Shown here one piece after another: positions 53,501 to 64,000 of a DNA stretch of 64,000 nt. Position 1 is the stretch's first letter. Each line of letters starts with the position of its first letter. The stretch spans positions 47,466,287-47,530,286 of the forward strand of contig CM068586.1 of the NCBI GenBank assembly GCA_035048485.1, written 5' to 3'. The notes under the pieces were generated by a model. That model did not search any database. It was given only the letters and a program-made list of their open reading frames with translations, and was not told where the DNA came from. Made by a program: the position numbers and the translations under genes. Source of the stretch: Pteria penguin (taxonomy: Eukaryota > Mollusca > Bivalvia > Pterioida > Pteriidae).

Positions 53501-56477
53501 ACCCCATTTGATAGGGTTTGTAGGGTTTCAGGGTCTTTATTAAAGAAAAACGGGTTTCAAGGGGAAAATCTCCTTTGTTTACAAATAAAAAAGGGTTATA
53601 ACTCTGTGGGATCGAAAGATAGAATTCTACAAGTGGTATCCCATTAAAGGTGAGGTCAACACCTTTCCACTGATACCCCATTTGATAGGGTTTGTAGGGT
53701 TTCAGGGTCTTTATTAAAGAAAAACGGGTTTCAAGGGGAAAATCTCCTTTGTTTACAAATAAAAAAGGGTTATAACTCTGTGGGATCGAAAGATAGAATT
53801 CTACAAGTGGTATCCCATTAAAGGTGAGGTCAACACCTTTCCACTGATACCCCATTTGATAGGGTTTGTAGGGTTTCAGGGTCTTTATTAAAGAAAAACG
53901 GGTTTCAAGGGGAAAATCTCCTTTGTTTACAAATAAAAAAGGGTTATAACTCTGTGGGATCGAAAGATAGAATTCTACAAGTGGTATCCCATTAAAGGTG
54001 AGGTCAACACCTTTCCACTGATACCCCATTTGATAGGGTTTGTAGGGTTTCAGGGTCTTTATTAAAGAAAAACGGGTTTCAAGGGGAAAATCTCCTTTGT
54101 TTACAAATAAAAAAGGGTTATAACTCTGTGGGATCGAAAGATAGAATTCTACAAGTGGTATCCCATTAAAGGTGAGGTCAACACCTTTCCACTGATACCC
54201 CATTTGATAGGGTTTGTAGGGTTTCAGGGTCTTTATTAAAGAAAAACGGGTTTCAAGGGGAAAATCTCCTTTGTTTACAAATAAAAAAGGGTTATAACTC
54301 TGTGGGATCGAAAGATAGAATTCTACAAGTGGTATCCCATTAAAGGTGAGGTCAACACCTTTCCACTGATACCCCATTTGATAGGGTTTGTAGGGTTTCA
54401 GGGTCTTTATTAAAGAAAAACGGGTTTCAAGGGGAAAATCTCCTTTGTTTACAAATAAAAAAGGGTTATAACTCTGTGGGATCGAAAGATAGAATTCTAC
54501 AAGTGGTATCCCATTAAAGGTGAGGTCAACACCTTTCCACTGATACCCCATTTGATAGGGTTTGTAGGGTTTCAGGGTCTTTATTAAAGAAAAACGGGTT
54601 TCAAGGGGAAAATCTCCTTTGTTTACAAATAAAAAAGGGTTATAACTCTGTGGGATCGAAAGATAGAATTCTACAAGTGGTATCCCATTAAAGGTGAGGT
54701 CAACACCTTTCCACTGATACCCCATTTGATAGGGTTTGTAGGGTTTCAGGGTCTTTATTAAAGAAAAACGGGTTTCAAGGGGAAAATCTCCTTTGTTTAC
54801 AAATAAAAAAGGGTTATAACTCTGTGGGATCGAAAGATAGAATTCTACAAGTGGTATCCCATTAAAGGTGAGGTCAACACCTTTCCACTGATACCCCATT
54901 TGATAGGGTTTGTAGGGTTTCAGGGTCTTTATTAAAGAAAAACGGGTTTCAAGGGGAAAATCTCCTTTGTTTACAAATAAAAAAGGGTTATAACTCTGTG
55001 GGATCGAAAGATAGAATTCTACAAGTGGTATCCCATTAAAGGTGAGGTCAACACCTTTCCACTGATACCCCATTTGATAGGGTTTGTAGGGTTTCAGGGT
55101 CTTTATTAAAGAAAAACGGGTTTCAAGGGGAAAATCTCCTTTGTTTACAAATAAAAAAGGGTTATAACTCTGTGGGATCGAAAGATAGAATTCTACAAGT
55201 GGTATCCCATTAAAGGTGAGGTCAACACCTTTCCACTGATACCCCATTTGATAGGGTTTGTAGGGTTTCAGGGTCTTTATTAAAGAAAAACGGGTTTCAA
55301 GGGGAAAATCTCCTTTGTTTACAAATAAAAAAGGGTTATAACTCTGTGGGATCGAAAGATAGAATTCTACAAGTGGTATCCCATTAAAGGTGAGGTCAAC
55401 ACCTTTCCACTGATACCCCATTTGATAGGGTTTGTAGGGTTTCAGGGTCTTTATTAAAGAAAAACGGGTTTCAAGGGGAAAATCTCCTTTGTTTACAAAT
55501 AAAAAAGGGTTATAACTCTGTGGGATCGAAAGATAGAATTCTACAAGTGGTATCCCATTAAAGGTGAGGTCAACACCTTTCCACTGATACCCCATTTGAT
55601 AGGGTTTGTAGGGTTTCAGGGTCTTTATTAAAGAAAAACGGGTTTCAAGGGGAAAATCTCCTTTGTTTACAAATAAAAAAGGGTTATAACTCTGTGGGAT
55701 CGAAAGATAGAATTCTACAAGTGGTATCCCATTAAAGGTGAGGTCAACACCTTTCCACTGATACCCCATTTGATAGGGTTTGTAGGGTTTCAGGGTCTTT
55801 ATTAAAGAAAAACGGGTTTCAAGGGGAAAATCTCCTTTGTTTACAAATAAAAAAGGGTTATAACTCTGTGGGATCGAAAGATAGAATTCTACAAGTGGTA
55901 TCCCATTAAAGGTGAGGTCAACACCTTTCCACTGATACCCCATTTGATAGGGTTTGTAGGGTTTCAGGGTCTTTATTAAAGAAAAACGGGTTTCAAGGGG
56001 AAAATCTCCTTTGTTTACAAATAAAAAAGGGTTATAACTCTGTGGGATCGAAAGATAGAATTCTACAAGTGGTATCCCATTAAAGGTGAGGTCAACACCT
56101 TTCCACTGATACCCCATTTGATAGGGTTTGTAGGGTTTCAGGGTCTTTATTAAAGAAAAACGGGTTTCAAGGGGAAAATCTCCTTTGTTTACAAATAAAA
56201 AAGGGTTATAACTCTGTGGGATCGAAAGATAGAATTCTACAAGTGGTATCCCATTAAAGGTGAGGTCAACACCTTTCCACTGATACCCCATTTGATAGGG
56301 TTTGTAGGGTTTCAGGGTCTTTATTAAAGAAAAACGGGTTTCAAGGGGAAAATCTCCTTTGTTTACAAATAAAAAAGGGTTATAACTCTGTGGGATCGAA
56401 AGATAGAATTCTACAAGTGGTATCCCATTAAAGGTGAGGTCAACACCTTTCCACTGATACCCCATTTGATAGGGTTT

Positions 56478-59190
56478 GTAATGTTTCAGGGTCTTTATTA
56501 AAGAAAAACGGGTTTCAAGGGGAAAATCTCCTTTGTTTACAAATAAAAAAGGGTTATAACTCTGTGGGATCGAAAGATAGAATTCTACAAGTGGTATCCC
56601 ATTAAAGGTGAGGTCAACACCTTTCCACTGATACCCCATTTGATAGGGTTTGTAGGGTTTCAGGGTCTTTATTAAAGAAAAACGGGTTTCAAGGGGAAAA
56701 TCTCCTTTGTTTACAAATAAAAAAGGGTTATAACTCTGTGGGATCGAAAGATAGAATTCTACAAGTGGTATCCCATTAAAGGTGAGGTCAACACCTTTCC
56801 ACTGATACCCCATTTGATAGGGTTTGTAGGGTTTCAGGGTCTTTATTAAAGAAAAACGGGTTTCAAGGGGAAAATCTCCTTTGTTTACAAATAAAAAAGG
56901 GTTATAACTCTGTGGGATCGAAAGATAGAATTCTACAAGTGGTATCCCATTAAAGGTGAGGTCAACACCTTTCCACTGATACCCCATTTGATAGGGTTTG
57001 TAGGGTTTCAGGGTCTTTATTAAAGAAAAACGGGTTTCAAGGGGAAAATCTCCTTTGTTTACAAATAAAAAAGGGTTATAACTCTGTGGGATCGAAAGAT
57101 AGAATTCTACAAGTGGTATCCCATTAAAGGTGAGGTCAACACCTTTCCACTGATACCCCATTTGATAGGGTTTGTAGGGTTTCAGGGTCTTTATTAAAGA
57201 AAAACGGGTTTCAAGGGGAAAATCTCCTTTGTTTACAAATAAAAAAGGGTTATAACTCTGTGGGATCGAAAGATAGAATTCTACAAGTGGTATCCCATTA
57301 AAGGTGAGGTCAACACCTTTCCACTGATACCCCATTTGATAGGGTTTGTAGGGTTTCAGGGTCTTTATTAAAGAAAAACGGGTTTCAAGGGGAAAATCTC
57401 CTTTGTTTACAAATAAAAAAGGGTTATAACTCTGTGGGATCGAAAGATAGAATTCTACAAGTGGTATCCCATTAAAGGTGAGGTCAACACCTTTCCACTG
57501 ATACCCCATTTGATAGGGTTTGTAGGGTTTCAGGGTCTTTATTAAAGAAAAACGGGTTTCAAGGGGAAAATCTCCTTTGTTTACAAATAAAAAAGGGTTA
57601 TAACTCTGTGGGATCGAAAGATAGAATTGTACAAATGGTACCACATGAAAGGTGAGGTCAACACCTTTCCACTGATACCCCATTTGATAGGGTTTGTAGG
57701 GTTTCAGGGTCTTTATTAAAGAAAAACGGGTTTCAAGGGGAAAATCTCCTTTGTTTACAAATAAAAAAGGGTTATAACTCTGTGGGATCGAAAGATAGAA
57801 TTCTACAAGTGGTATCCCATTAAAGGTGAGGTCAACACCTTTCCACTGATACCCCATTTGATAGGGTTTGTAGGGTTTCAGGGTCTTTATTAAAGAAAAA
57901 CGGGTTTCAAGGGGAAAATCTCCTTTGTTTACAAATAAAAAAGGGTTATAACTCTGTGGGATCGAAAGATAGAATTCTACAAGTGGTATCCCATTAAAGG
58001 TGAGGTCAACACCTTTCCACTGATACCCCATTTGATAGGGTTTGTAATGTTTCAGGGTCTTTATTAAAGAAAAACGGGTTTCAAGGGGAAAATCTCCTTT
58101 GTTTACAAATAAAAAAGGGTTATAACTCTGTGGGATCGAAAGATAGAATTCTACAAGTGGTATCCCATTAAAGGTGAGGTCAACACCTTTCCACTGATAC
58201 CCCATTTGATAGGGTTTGTAGGGTTTCAGGGTCTTTATTAAAGAAAAACGGGTTTCAAGGGGAAAATCTCCTTTGTTTACAAATAAAAAAGGGTTATAAC
58301 TCTGTGGGATCGAAAGATAGAATTCTACAAGTGGTATCCCATTAAAGGTGAGGTCAACACCTTTCCACTGATACCCCATTTGATAGGGTTTGTAGGGTTT
58401 CAGGGTCTTTATTAAAGAAAAACGGGTTTCAAGGGGAAAATCTCCTTTGTTTACAAATAAAAAAGGGTTATAACTCTGTGGGATCGAAAGATAGAATTCT
58501 ACAAGTGGTATCCCATTAAAGGTGAGGTCAACACCTTTCCACTGATACCCCATTTGATAGGGTTTGTAGGGTTTCAGGGTCTTTATTAAAGAAAAACGGG
58601 TTTCAAGGGGAAAATCTCCTTTGTTTACAAATAAAAAAGGGTTATAACTCTGTGGGATCGAAAGATAGAATTCTACAAGTGGTATCCCATTAAAGGTGAG
58701 GTCAACACCTTTCCACTGATACCCCATTTGATAGGGTTTGTAGGGTTTCAGGGTCTTTATTAAAGAAAAACGGGTTTCAAGGGGAAAATCTCCTTTGTTT
58801 ACAAATAAAAAAGGGTTATAACTCTGTGGGATCGAAAGATAGAATTCTACAAGTGGTATCCCATTAAAGGTGAGGTCAACACCTTTCCACTGATACCCCA
58901 TTTGATAGGGTTTGTAGGGTTTCAGGGTCTTTATTAAAGAAAAACGGGTTTCAAGGGGAAAATCTCCTTTGTTTACAAATAAAAAAGGGTTATAACTCTG
59001 TGGGATCGAAAGATAGAATTCTACAAGTGGTATCCCATTAAAGGTGAGGTCAACACCTTTCCACTGATACCCCATTTGATAGGGTTTGTAGGGTTTCAGG
59101 GTCTTTATTAAAGAAAAACGGGTTTCAAGGGGAAAATCTCCTTTGTTTACAAATAAAAAAGGGTTATAACTCTGTGGGATCGAAAGATAG
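56478..59190 (-). repeat. 9-monomer (1,566-bp) super-repeat in block E
   Basis: Two rare variants recur together at the same offset: gtaatgtttc at 56,478 and 58,044, and gaattgtacaaatggtacc at 57,624 and 59,190, each pair exactly 1,566 bp (9 x 174) apart. The gaattgtacaaatgg monomers at 61,430 and 62,995 are 1,565 bp apart, which is the same unit less the base lost near 61,719. The homogeneous arm thus has its own HOR, different from the 20-monomer unit of block D. Confidence 0.75.
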
Positions 59191-59380
59191 AATTGTACAA
59201 ATGGTACCACATGAAAGGTGAGGTCAACACCTTTCCACTGATACCCCATTTGATAGGGTTTGTAGGGTTTCAGGGTCTTTATTAAAGAAAAACGGGTTTC
59301 AAGGGGAAAATCTCCTTTGTTTACAAATAAAAAAGGGTTATAACTCTGTGGGATCGAAAGATAGAATTCTACAAGTGGTA

Positions 59381-59390
59381 TCCCTTTCCA
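59381..59390 (-). other. Monomer with a 21-bp internal deletion removing the dyad
   Basis: Here ggtatccc is followed directly by tttccactg. Consensus monomers have 21 further bases between them (attaaaggtg, then aggtcaacacc). The lost bases cover 18 of the 21 positions of the monomer's inverted repeat (AAAGGTG, seven-base spacer, CACCTTT). The ends share a CC, so deletion by slippage across a small hairpin is plausible. It is in frame (7 codons) and leaves the surrounding long open frame intact. I saw it only once. Confidence 0.85.
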
Positions 59391-59516
59391 CTGATACCCC
59401 ATTTGATAGGGTTTGTAGGGTTTCAGGGTCTTTATTAAAGAAAAACGGGTTTCAAGGGGAAAATCTCCTTTGTTTACAAATAAAAAAGGGTTATAACTCT
59501 GTGGGATCGAAAGATA

Positions 59517-62500
59517 GAATTGTACAAATGGTACCACATGAAAGGTGAGGTCAACACCTTTCCACTGATACCCCATTTGATAGGGTTTGTAGGGTTTCAG
59601 GGTCTTTATTAAAGAAAAACGGGTTTCAAGGGGAAAATCTCCTTTGTTTACAAATAAAAAAGGGTTATAACTCTGTGGGATCGAAAGATAGAATTCTACA
59701 AGTGGTATCCCATTAAAGGTGAGGTCAACACCTTTCCACTGATACCCCATTTGATAGGGTTTGTAGGGTTTCAGGGTCTTTATTAAAGAAAAACGGGTTT
59801 CAAGGGAAAATCTCCTTTGTTTACAAATAAAAAAGGGTTATAACTCTGTGGGATCGAAAGATAGAATTCTACAAGTGGTATCCCATTAAAGGTGAGGTCA
59901 ACACCTTTCCACTGATACCCCATTTGATAGGGTTTGTAGGGTTTCAGGGTCTTTATTAAAGAAAAACGGGTTTCAAGGGGAAAATCTCCTTTGTTTACAA
60001 ATAAAAAAGGGTTATAACTCTGTGGGATCGAAAGATAGAATTCTACAAGTGGTATCCCATTAAAGGTGAGGTCAACACCTTTCCACTGATACCCCATTTG
60101 ATAGGGTTTGTAGGGTTTCAGGGTCTTTATTAAAGAAAAACGGGTTTCAAGGGGAAAATCTCCTTTGTTTACAAATAAAAAAGGGTTATAACTCTGTGGG
60201 ATCGAAAGATAGAATTCTACAAGTGGTATCCCATTAAAGGTGAGGTCAACACCTTTCCACTGATACCCCATTTGATAGGGTTTGTAGGGTTTCAGGGTCT
60301 TTATTAAAGAAAAACGGGTTTCAAGGGGAAAATCTCCTTTGTTTACAAATAAAAAAGGGTTATAACTCTGTGGGATCGAAAGATAGAATTCTACAAGTGG
60401 TATCCCATTAAAGGTGAGGTCAACACCTTTCCACTGATACCCCATTTGATAGGGTTTGTAGGGTTTCAGGGTCTTTATTAAAGAAAAACGGGTTTCAAGG
60501 GAAAAATCTCCTTTGTTTACAAATAAAAAAGGGTTATAACTCTGTGGGATCGAAAGATAGAATTCTACAAGTGGTATCCCATTAAAGGTGAGGTCAACAC
60601 CTTTCCACTGATACCCCATTTGATAGGGTTTGTAGGGTTTCAGGGTCTTTATTAAAGAAAAACGGGTTTCAAGGGGAAAATCTCCTTTGTTTACAAATAA
60701 AAAAGGGTTATAACTCTGTGGGATCGAAAGATAGAATTCTACAAGTGGTATCCCATTAAAGGTGAGGTCAACACCTTTCCACTGATACCCCATTTGATAG
60801 GGTTTGTAGGGTTTCAGGGTCTTTATTAAAGAAAAACGGGTTTCAAGGGGAAAATCTCCTTTGTTTACAAATAAAAAAGGGTTATAACTCTGTGGGATCG
60901 AAAGATAGAATTCTACAAGTGGTATCCCATTAAAGGTGAGGTCAACACCTTTCCACTGATACCCCATTTGATAGGGTTTGTAGGGTTTCAGGGTCTTTAT
61001 TAAAGAAAAACGGGTTTCAAGGGGAAAATCTCCTTTGTTTACAAATAAAAAAGGGTTATAACTCTGTGGGATCGAAAGATAGAATTCTACAAGTGGTATC
61101 CCATTAAAGGTGAGGTCAACACCTTTCCACTGATACCCCATTTGATAGGGTTTGTAGGGTTTCAGGGTCTTTATTAAAGAAAAACGGGTTTCAAGGGGAA
61201 AATCTCCTTTGTTTACAAATAAAAAAGGGTTATAACTCTGTGGGATCGAAAGATAGAATTCTACAAGTGGTATCCCATTAAAGGTGAGGTCAACACCTTT
61301 CCACTGATACCCCATTTGATAGGGTTTGTAGGGTTTCAGGGTCTTTATTAAAGAAAAACGGGTTTCAAGGGGAAAATCTCCTTTGTTTACAAATAAAAAA
61401 GGGTTATAACTCTGTGGGATCGAAAGATAGAATTGTACAAATGGTACCACATGAAAGGTGAGGTCAACACCTTTCCACTGATACCCCATTTGATAGGGTT
61501 TGTAGGGTTTCAGGGTCTTTATTAAAGAAAAACGGGTTTCAAGGGGAAAATCTCCTTTGTTTACAAATAAAAAAGGGTTATAACTCTGTGGGATCGAAAG
61601 ATAGAATTCTACAAGTGGTATCCCATTAAAGGTGAGGTCAACACCTTTCCACTGATACCCCATTTGATAGGGTTTGTAGGGTTTCAGGGTCTTTATTAAA
61701 GAAAAACGGGTTTCAAGGGAAAATCTCCTTTGTTTACAAATAAAAAAGGGTTATAACTCTGTGGGATCGAAAGATAGAATTCTACAAGTGGTATCCCATT
61801 AAAGGTGAGGTCAACACCTTTCCACTGATACCCCATTTGATAGGGTTTGTAGGGTTTCAGGGTCTTTATTAAAGAAAAACGGGTTTCAAGGGGAAAATCT
61901 CCTTTGTTTACAAATAAAAAAGGGTTATAACTCTGTGGGATCGAAAGATAGAATTCTACAAGTGGTATCCCATTAAAGGTGAGGTCAACACCTTTCCACT
62001 GATACCCCATTTGATAGGGTTTGTAGGGTTTCAGGGTCTTTATTAAAGAAAAACGGGTTTCAAGGGGAAAATCTCCTTTGTTTACAAATAAAAAAGGGTT
62101 ATAACTCTGTGGGATCGAAAGATAGAATTCTACAAGTGGTATCCCATTAAAGGTGAGGTCAACACCTTTCCACTGATACCCCATTTGATAGGGTTTGTAG
62201 GGTTTCAGGGTCTTTATTAAAGAAAAACGGGTTTCAAGGGGAAAATCTCCTTTGTTTACAAATAAAAAAGGGTTATAACTCTGTGGGATCGAAAGATAGA
62301 ATTCTACAAGTGGTATCCCATTAAAGGTGAGGTCAACACCTTTCCACTGATACCCCATTTGATAGGGTTTGTAGGGTTTCAGGGTCTTTATTAAAGAAAA
62401 ACGGGTTTCAAGGGGAAAATCTCCTTTGTTTACAAATAAAAAAGGGTTATAACTCTGTGGGATCGAAAGATAGAATTCTACAAGTGGTATCCCATTAAAG

Positions 62501-63343
62501 GTGAGGTCAACACCTTTCCACTGATACCCCATTTGATAGGGTTTGTAGGGTTTCAGGGTCTTTATTAAAGAAAAACGGGTTTCAAGGGGAAAATCTCCTT
62601 TGTTTACAAATAAAAAAGGGTTATAACTCTGTGGGATCGAAAGATAGAATTCTACAAGTGGTATCCCATTAAAGGTGAGGTCAACACCTTTCCACTGATA
62701 CCCCATTTGATAGGGTTTGTAGGGTTTCAGGGTCTTTATTAAAGAAAAACGGGTTTCAAGGGGAAAATCTCCTTTGTTTACAAATAAAAAAGGGTTATAA
62801 CTCTGTGGGATCGAAAGATAGAATTCTACAAGTGGTATCCCATTAAAGGTGAGGTCAACACCTTTCCACTGATACCCCATTTGATAGGGTTTGTAGGGTT
62901 TCAGGGTCTTTATTAAAGAAAAACGGGTTTCAAGGGGAAAATCTCCTTTGTTTACAAATAAAAAAGGGTTATAACTCTGTGGGATCGAAAGATAGAATTG
63001 TACAAATGGTACCACATGAAAGGTGAGGTCAACACCTTTCCACTGATACCCCATTTGATAGGGTTTGTAGGGTTTCAGGGTCTTTATTAAAGAAAAACGG
63101 GTTTCAAGGGGAAAATCTCCTTTGTTTACAAATAAAAAAGGGTTATAACTCTGTGGGATCGAAAGATAGAATTCTACAAGTGGTATCCCATTAAAGGTGA
63201 GGTCAACACCTTTCCACTGATACCCCATTTGATAGGGTTTGTAGGGTTTCAGGGTCTTTATTAAAGAAAAACGGGTTTCAAGGGGAAAATCTCCTTTGTT
63301 TACAAATAAAAAAGGGTTATAACTCTGTGGGATCGAAAGATAG
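59517..63343 (-). repeat. 11-monomer (1,913-bp) duplication in block E
   Basis: The pairs gaattgtacaaatgg at 59,517 and 61,430, and the single-G-loss caagggaaaatctcc at 59,801 and 61,714, are both 1,913 bp apart, that is 11 x 174 minus the one lost base. A shared private deletion is strong evidence that one segment is a copy of the other. The G loss breaks the long reading frame at the same place in both copies. The outer limits of the second copy are inferred from the offset. Confidence 0.75.
59783..61663 (-). other. Repeat-derived open frame, 626 codons (probably not a gene)
   Basis: Same 58-residue unit. It ends in KPVFL and a stop because of the one-base loss (caagggaaaatc) near 59,806, and its start side is limited by the identical loss near 61,719, a copy made with the 11-monomer duplication. 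One unit has the serine-changing caagggaaaaatc near 60,496. Confidence 0.75.
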
Positions 63344-63924
63344 AATTCTACAAGTGGTATCCCATTAAAGGTGAGGTCAACACCTTTCCACTGATACCCC
63401 ATTTGATAGGGTTTGTAGGGTTTCAGGGTCTTTATTAAAGAAAAACGGGTTTCAAGGGGAAAATCTCCTTTGTTTACAAATAAAAAAGGGTTATAACTCT
63501 GTGGGATCGAAAGATAGAATTCTACAAGTGGTATCCCATTAAAGGTGAGGTCAACACCTTTCCACTGATACCCCATTTGATAGGGTTTGTAGGGTTTCAG
63601 GGTCTTTATTAAAGAAAAACGGGTTTCAAGGGGAAAATCTCCTTTGTTTACAAATAAAAAAGGGTTATAACTCTGTGGGATCGAAAGATAGAATTGTACA
63701 AATGGTACCACATGAAAGGTGAGGTCAACACCTTTCCACTGATACCCCATTTGATAGGGTTTGTAGGGTTTCAGGGTCTTTATTAAAGAAAAACGGGTTT
63801 CAAGGGGAAAATCTCCTTTGTTTACAAATAAAAAAGGGTTATAACTCTGTGGGATCGAAAGATAGAATTCTACAAGTGGTATCCCATTAAAGGTGAGGTC
63901 AACACCTTTCCACTGATACCCCAT
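61696..63924 (-). other. Repeat-derived open frame, 742 codons (probably not a gene)
   Basis: Same 58-residue unit, ending in KPVFL and a stop at the one-base loss near 61,719. The frame remains open towards the right edge of the window, so it may be longer in the full array; the ATG at 63,924 is only the last in-window repeat ATG. Confidence 0.7.
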
Positions 63925-64000
63925 TTGATAGGGTTTGTAGGGTTTCAGGGTCTTTATTAAAGAAAAACGGGTTTCAAGGGGAAAATCTCCTTTGTTTACA

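Larger units (their letters stand above)
50667..59750 (-). other. Repeat-derived open frame, 3,027 codons (probably not a gene)
   Basis: The longest open frame of the window, about 52 units of 58 residues, including the unit shortened by seven residues at 59,384. It stops at the ttgtataattc variant near 50,664, and its start side is limited by the single-base loss near 59,806. In this AT-rich composition I estimate a chance of about 2% per frame (about 11% over six frames) that a 58-codon unit lacks stops. Once one unit is open and 174 is divisible by three, amplification makes any length open. A giant repeat protein remains possible in principle, but nothing outside the repeat supports it. 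Confidence 0.75.
1..64000. repeat. 174-bp satellite DNA array filling the window
   Basis: Every part of the window is a copy of one monomer. In the reversed arm the same landmark (gggatcgaaagatag) recurs every 174 bp, for example at 44,561 and 44,735. Read in the forward arm, landmarks in order are: three ACCCT-type motifs, caaatggggtatcagtgg, a short dyad (aaaggtgttgacctcacctt), gataccacttgtagaattct, atctttcgatcccacagag, ttataacccttttttatttg, aaacaaaggagattttcccc, then gaaacccgtttttctttaat. I count 66 G+C in the 174-base consensus (38%). Lengths of 150 to 180 bp with higher-order structure are typical of eukaryotic centromeric or pericentromeric satellites; that placement is inference. No transposon, unique spacer or gene interrupts the array. 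I do not recognise the satellite as a named family. Confidence 0.97.
44384..64000 (-). repeat. Block E: highly homogeneous reversed array
   Basis: About 113 reversed monomers, nearly all exactly 174 bp. Most neighbours look identical over their full length. The variants I can see are few: gtaatgtttc at 46,386, 49,170, 56,478 and 58,044; gaattgtacaaatggtacc at 48,750, 57,624, 59,190, 59,517, 61,430, 62,995 and 63,691; an aaatggtaccatatgaaagg form at ~50,151 and ~50,673; one gtggtaccacatgaaagg at ~51,371; single-base losses at ~45,463, ~59,806 and ~61,719; and one 21-bp deletion at 59,384. Low divergence implies recent amplification or strong homogenisation. The array runs off the right edge of the window. 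Confidence 0.95.

Noticed and set aside
59348..59548. A 66-codon plus-strand frame
   Set aside because: It exists only because the 21-bp deletion and neighbouring variants alter an otherwise closed frame of the repeat.
1..64000. Alpha satellite of primates, because of the similar unit length and HOR structure
   Set aside because: The unit is 174 and not 171 bp, and no alphoid sequence or true CENP-B box is recognisable.
1..64000. CRISPR array
   Set aside because: There are no short direct repeats separated by unique spacers; the whole unit is repeated and no cas-like genes are present.
44384..64000. Bacterial giant surface protein with identical repeats
   Set aside because: The long frame has no signal sequence, anchor or unique ends in the window, and the same unit is riddled with frameshifts for 44 kb in the other arm. 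The HOR organisation fits a eukaryotic satellite better.

Overview
The whole window is one uninterrupted satellite DNA array. I find no conventional gene, RNA gene, transposon, CRISPR array or unique sequence in 64 kb. The unit is a 174-bp monomer of about 38% GC, repeated roughly 367 times: about 254 copies in forward orientation (1 to ~44,385), then about 113 in reverse orientation (~44,384 to 64,000). Monomer length near 174 bp, nested higher-order repeats (HORs) of 9 to 20 monomers, and purely tandem growth over tens of kilobases point to a eukaryotic centromeric, pericentromeric or subtelomeric satellite. The species cannot be read from the sequence. A telomere-like TAGGGTT sub-motif inside the monomer is the only, weak, lineage hint.

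Layout. Block A (1 to ~7,320) is an old, heterogeneous mosaic of monomer classes, including a 176-bp class that shifts the reading frame. Block B (~7,321 to 11,568) contains a segment present twice, about 2,966 bp apart. Block C (~11,569 to 24,930) is closer to consensus and shares its diagnostic variants with the reversed arm. Block D (~24,931 to 44,385) is built from a 20-monomer HOR of 3,490 bp, with two full copies at 31,912 to 38,891 and shortened or converted copies on either side. At 44,384/44,385 orientation flips with a 2-bp overlap. Block E (44,384 to 64,000) is an extremely homogeneous reversed array in which most neighbouring monomers look identical, with 9- and 11-monomer super-repeats at its far end.

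Coding potential. Because 174 is a multiple of three and one frame of the consensus lacks stop codons, the homogeneous arm is open for very long stretches on the minus strand, up to 3,027 codons, as a 58-residue repeat. Frame-breaking monomers throughout the forward arm, mostly amino-acid-changing variants, and the lack of any non-repeat terminus argue that this is a by-product of repeat length and not a gene.

Most worth a second look: the orientation switch, the contrast in homogeneity across it, the mutant first monomer of the reversed arm that matches block D HOR copies, and a 21-bp deletion that removes almost exactly an intramonomer dyad. All coordinates and comparisons were made by eye; block limits are approximate unless a specific motif is cited.
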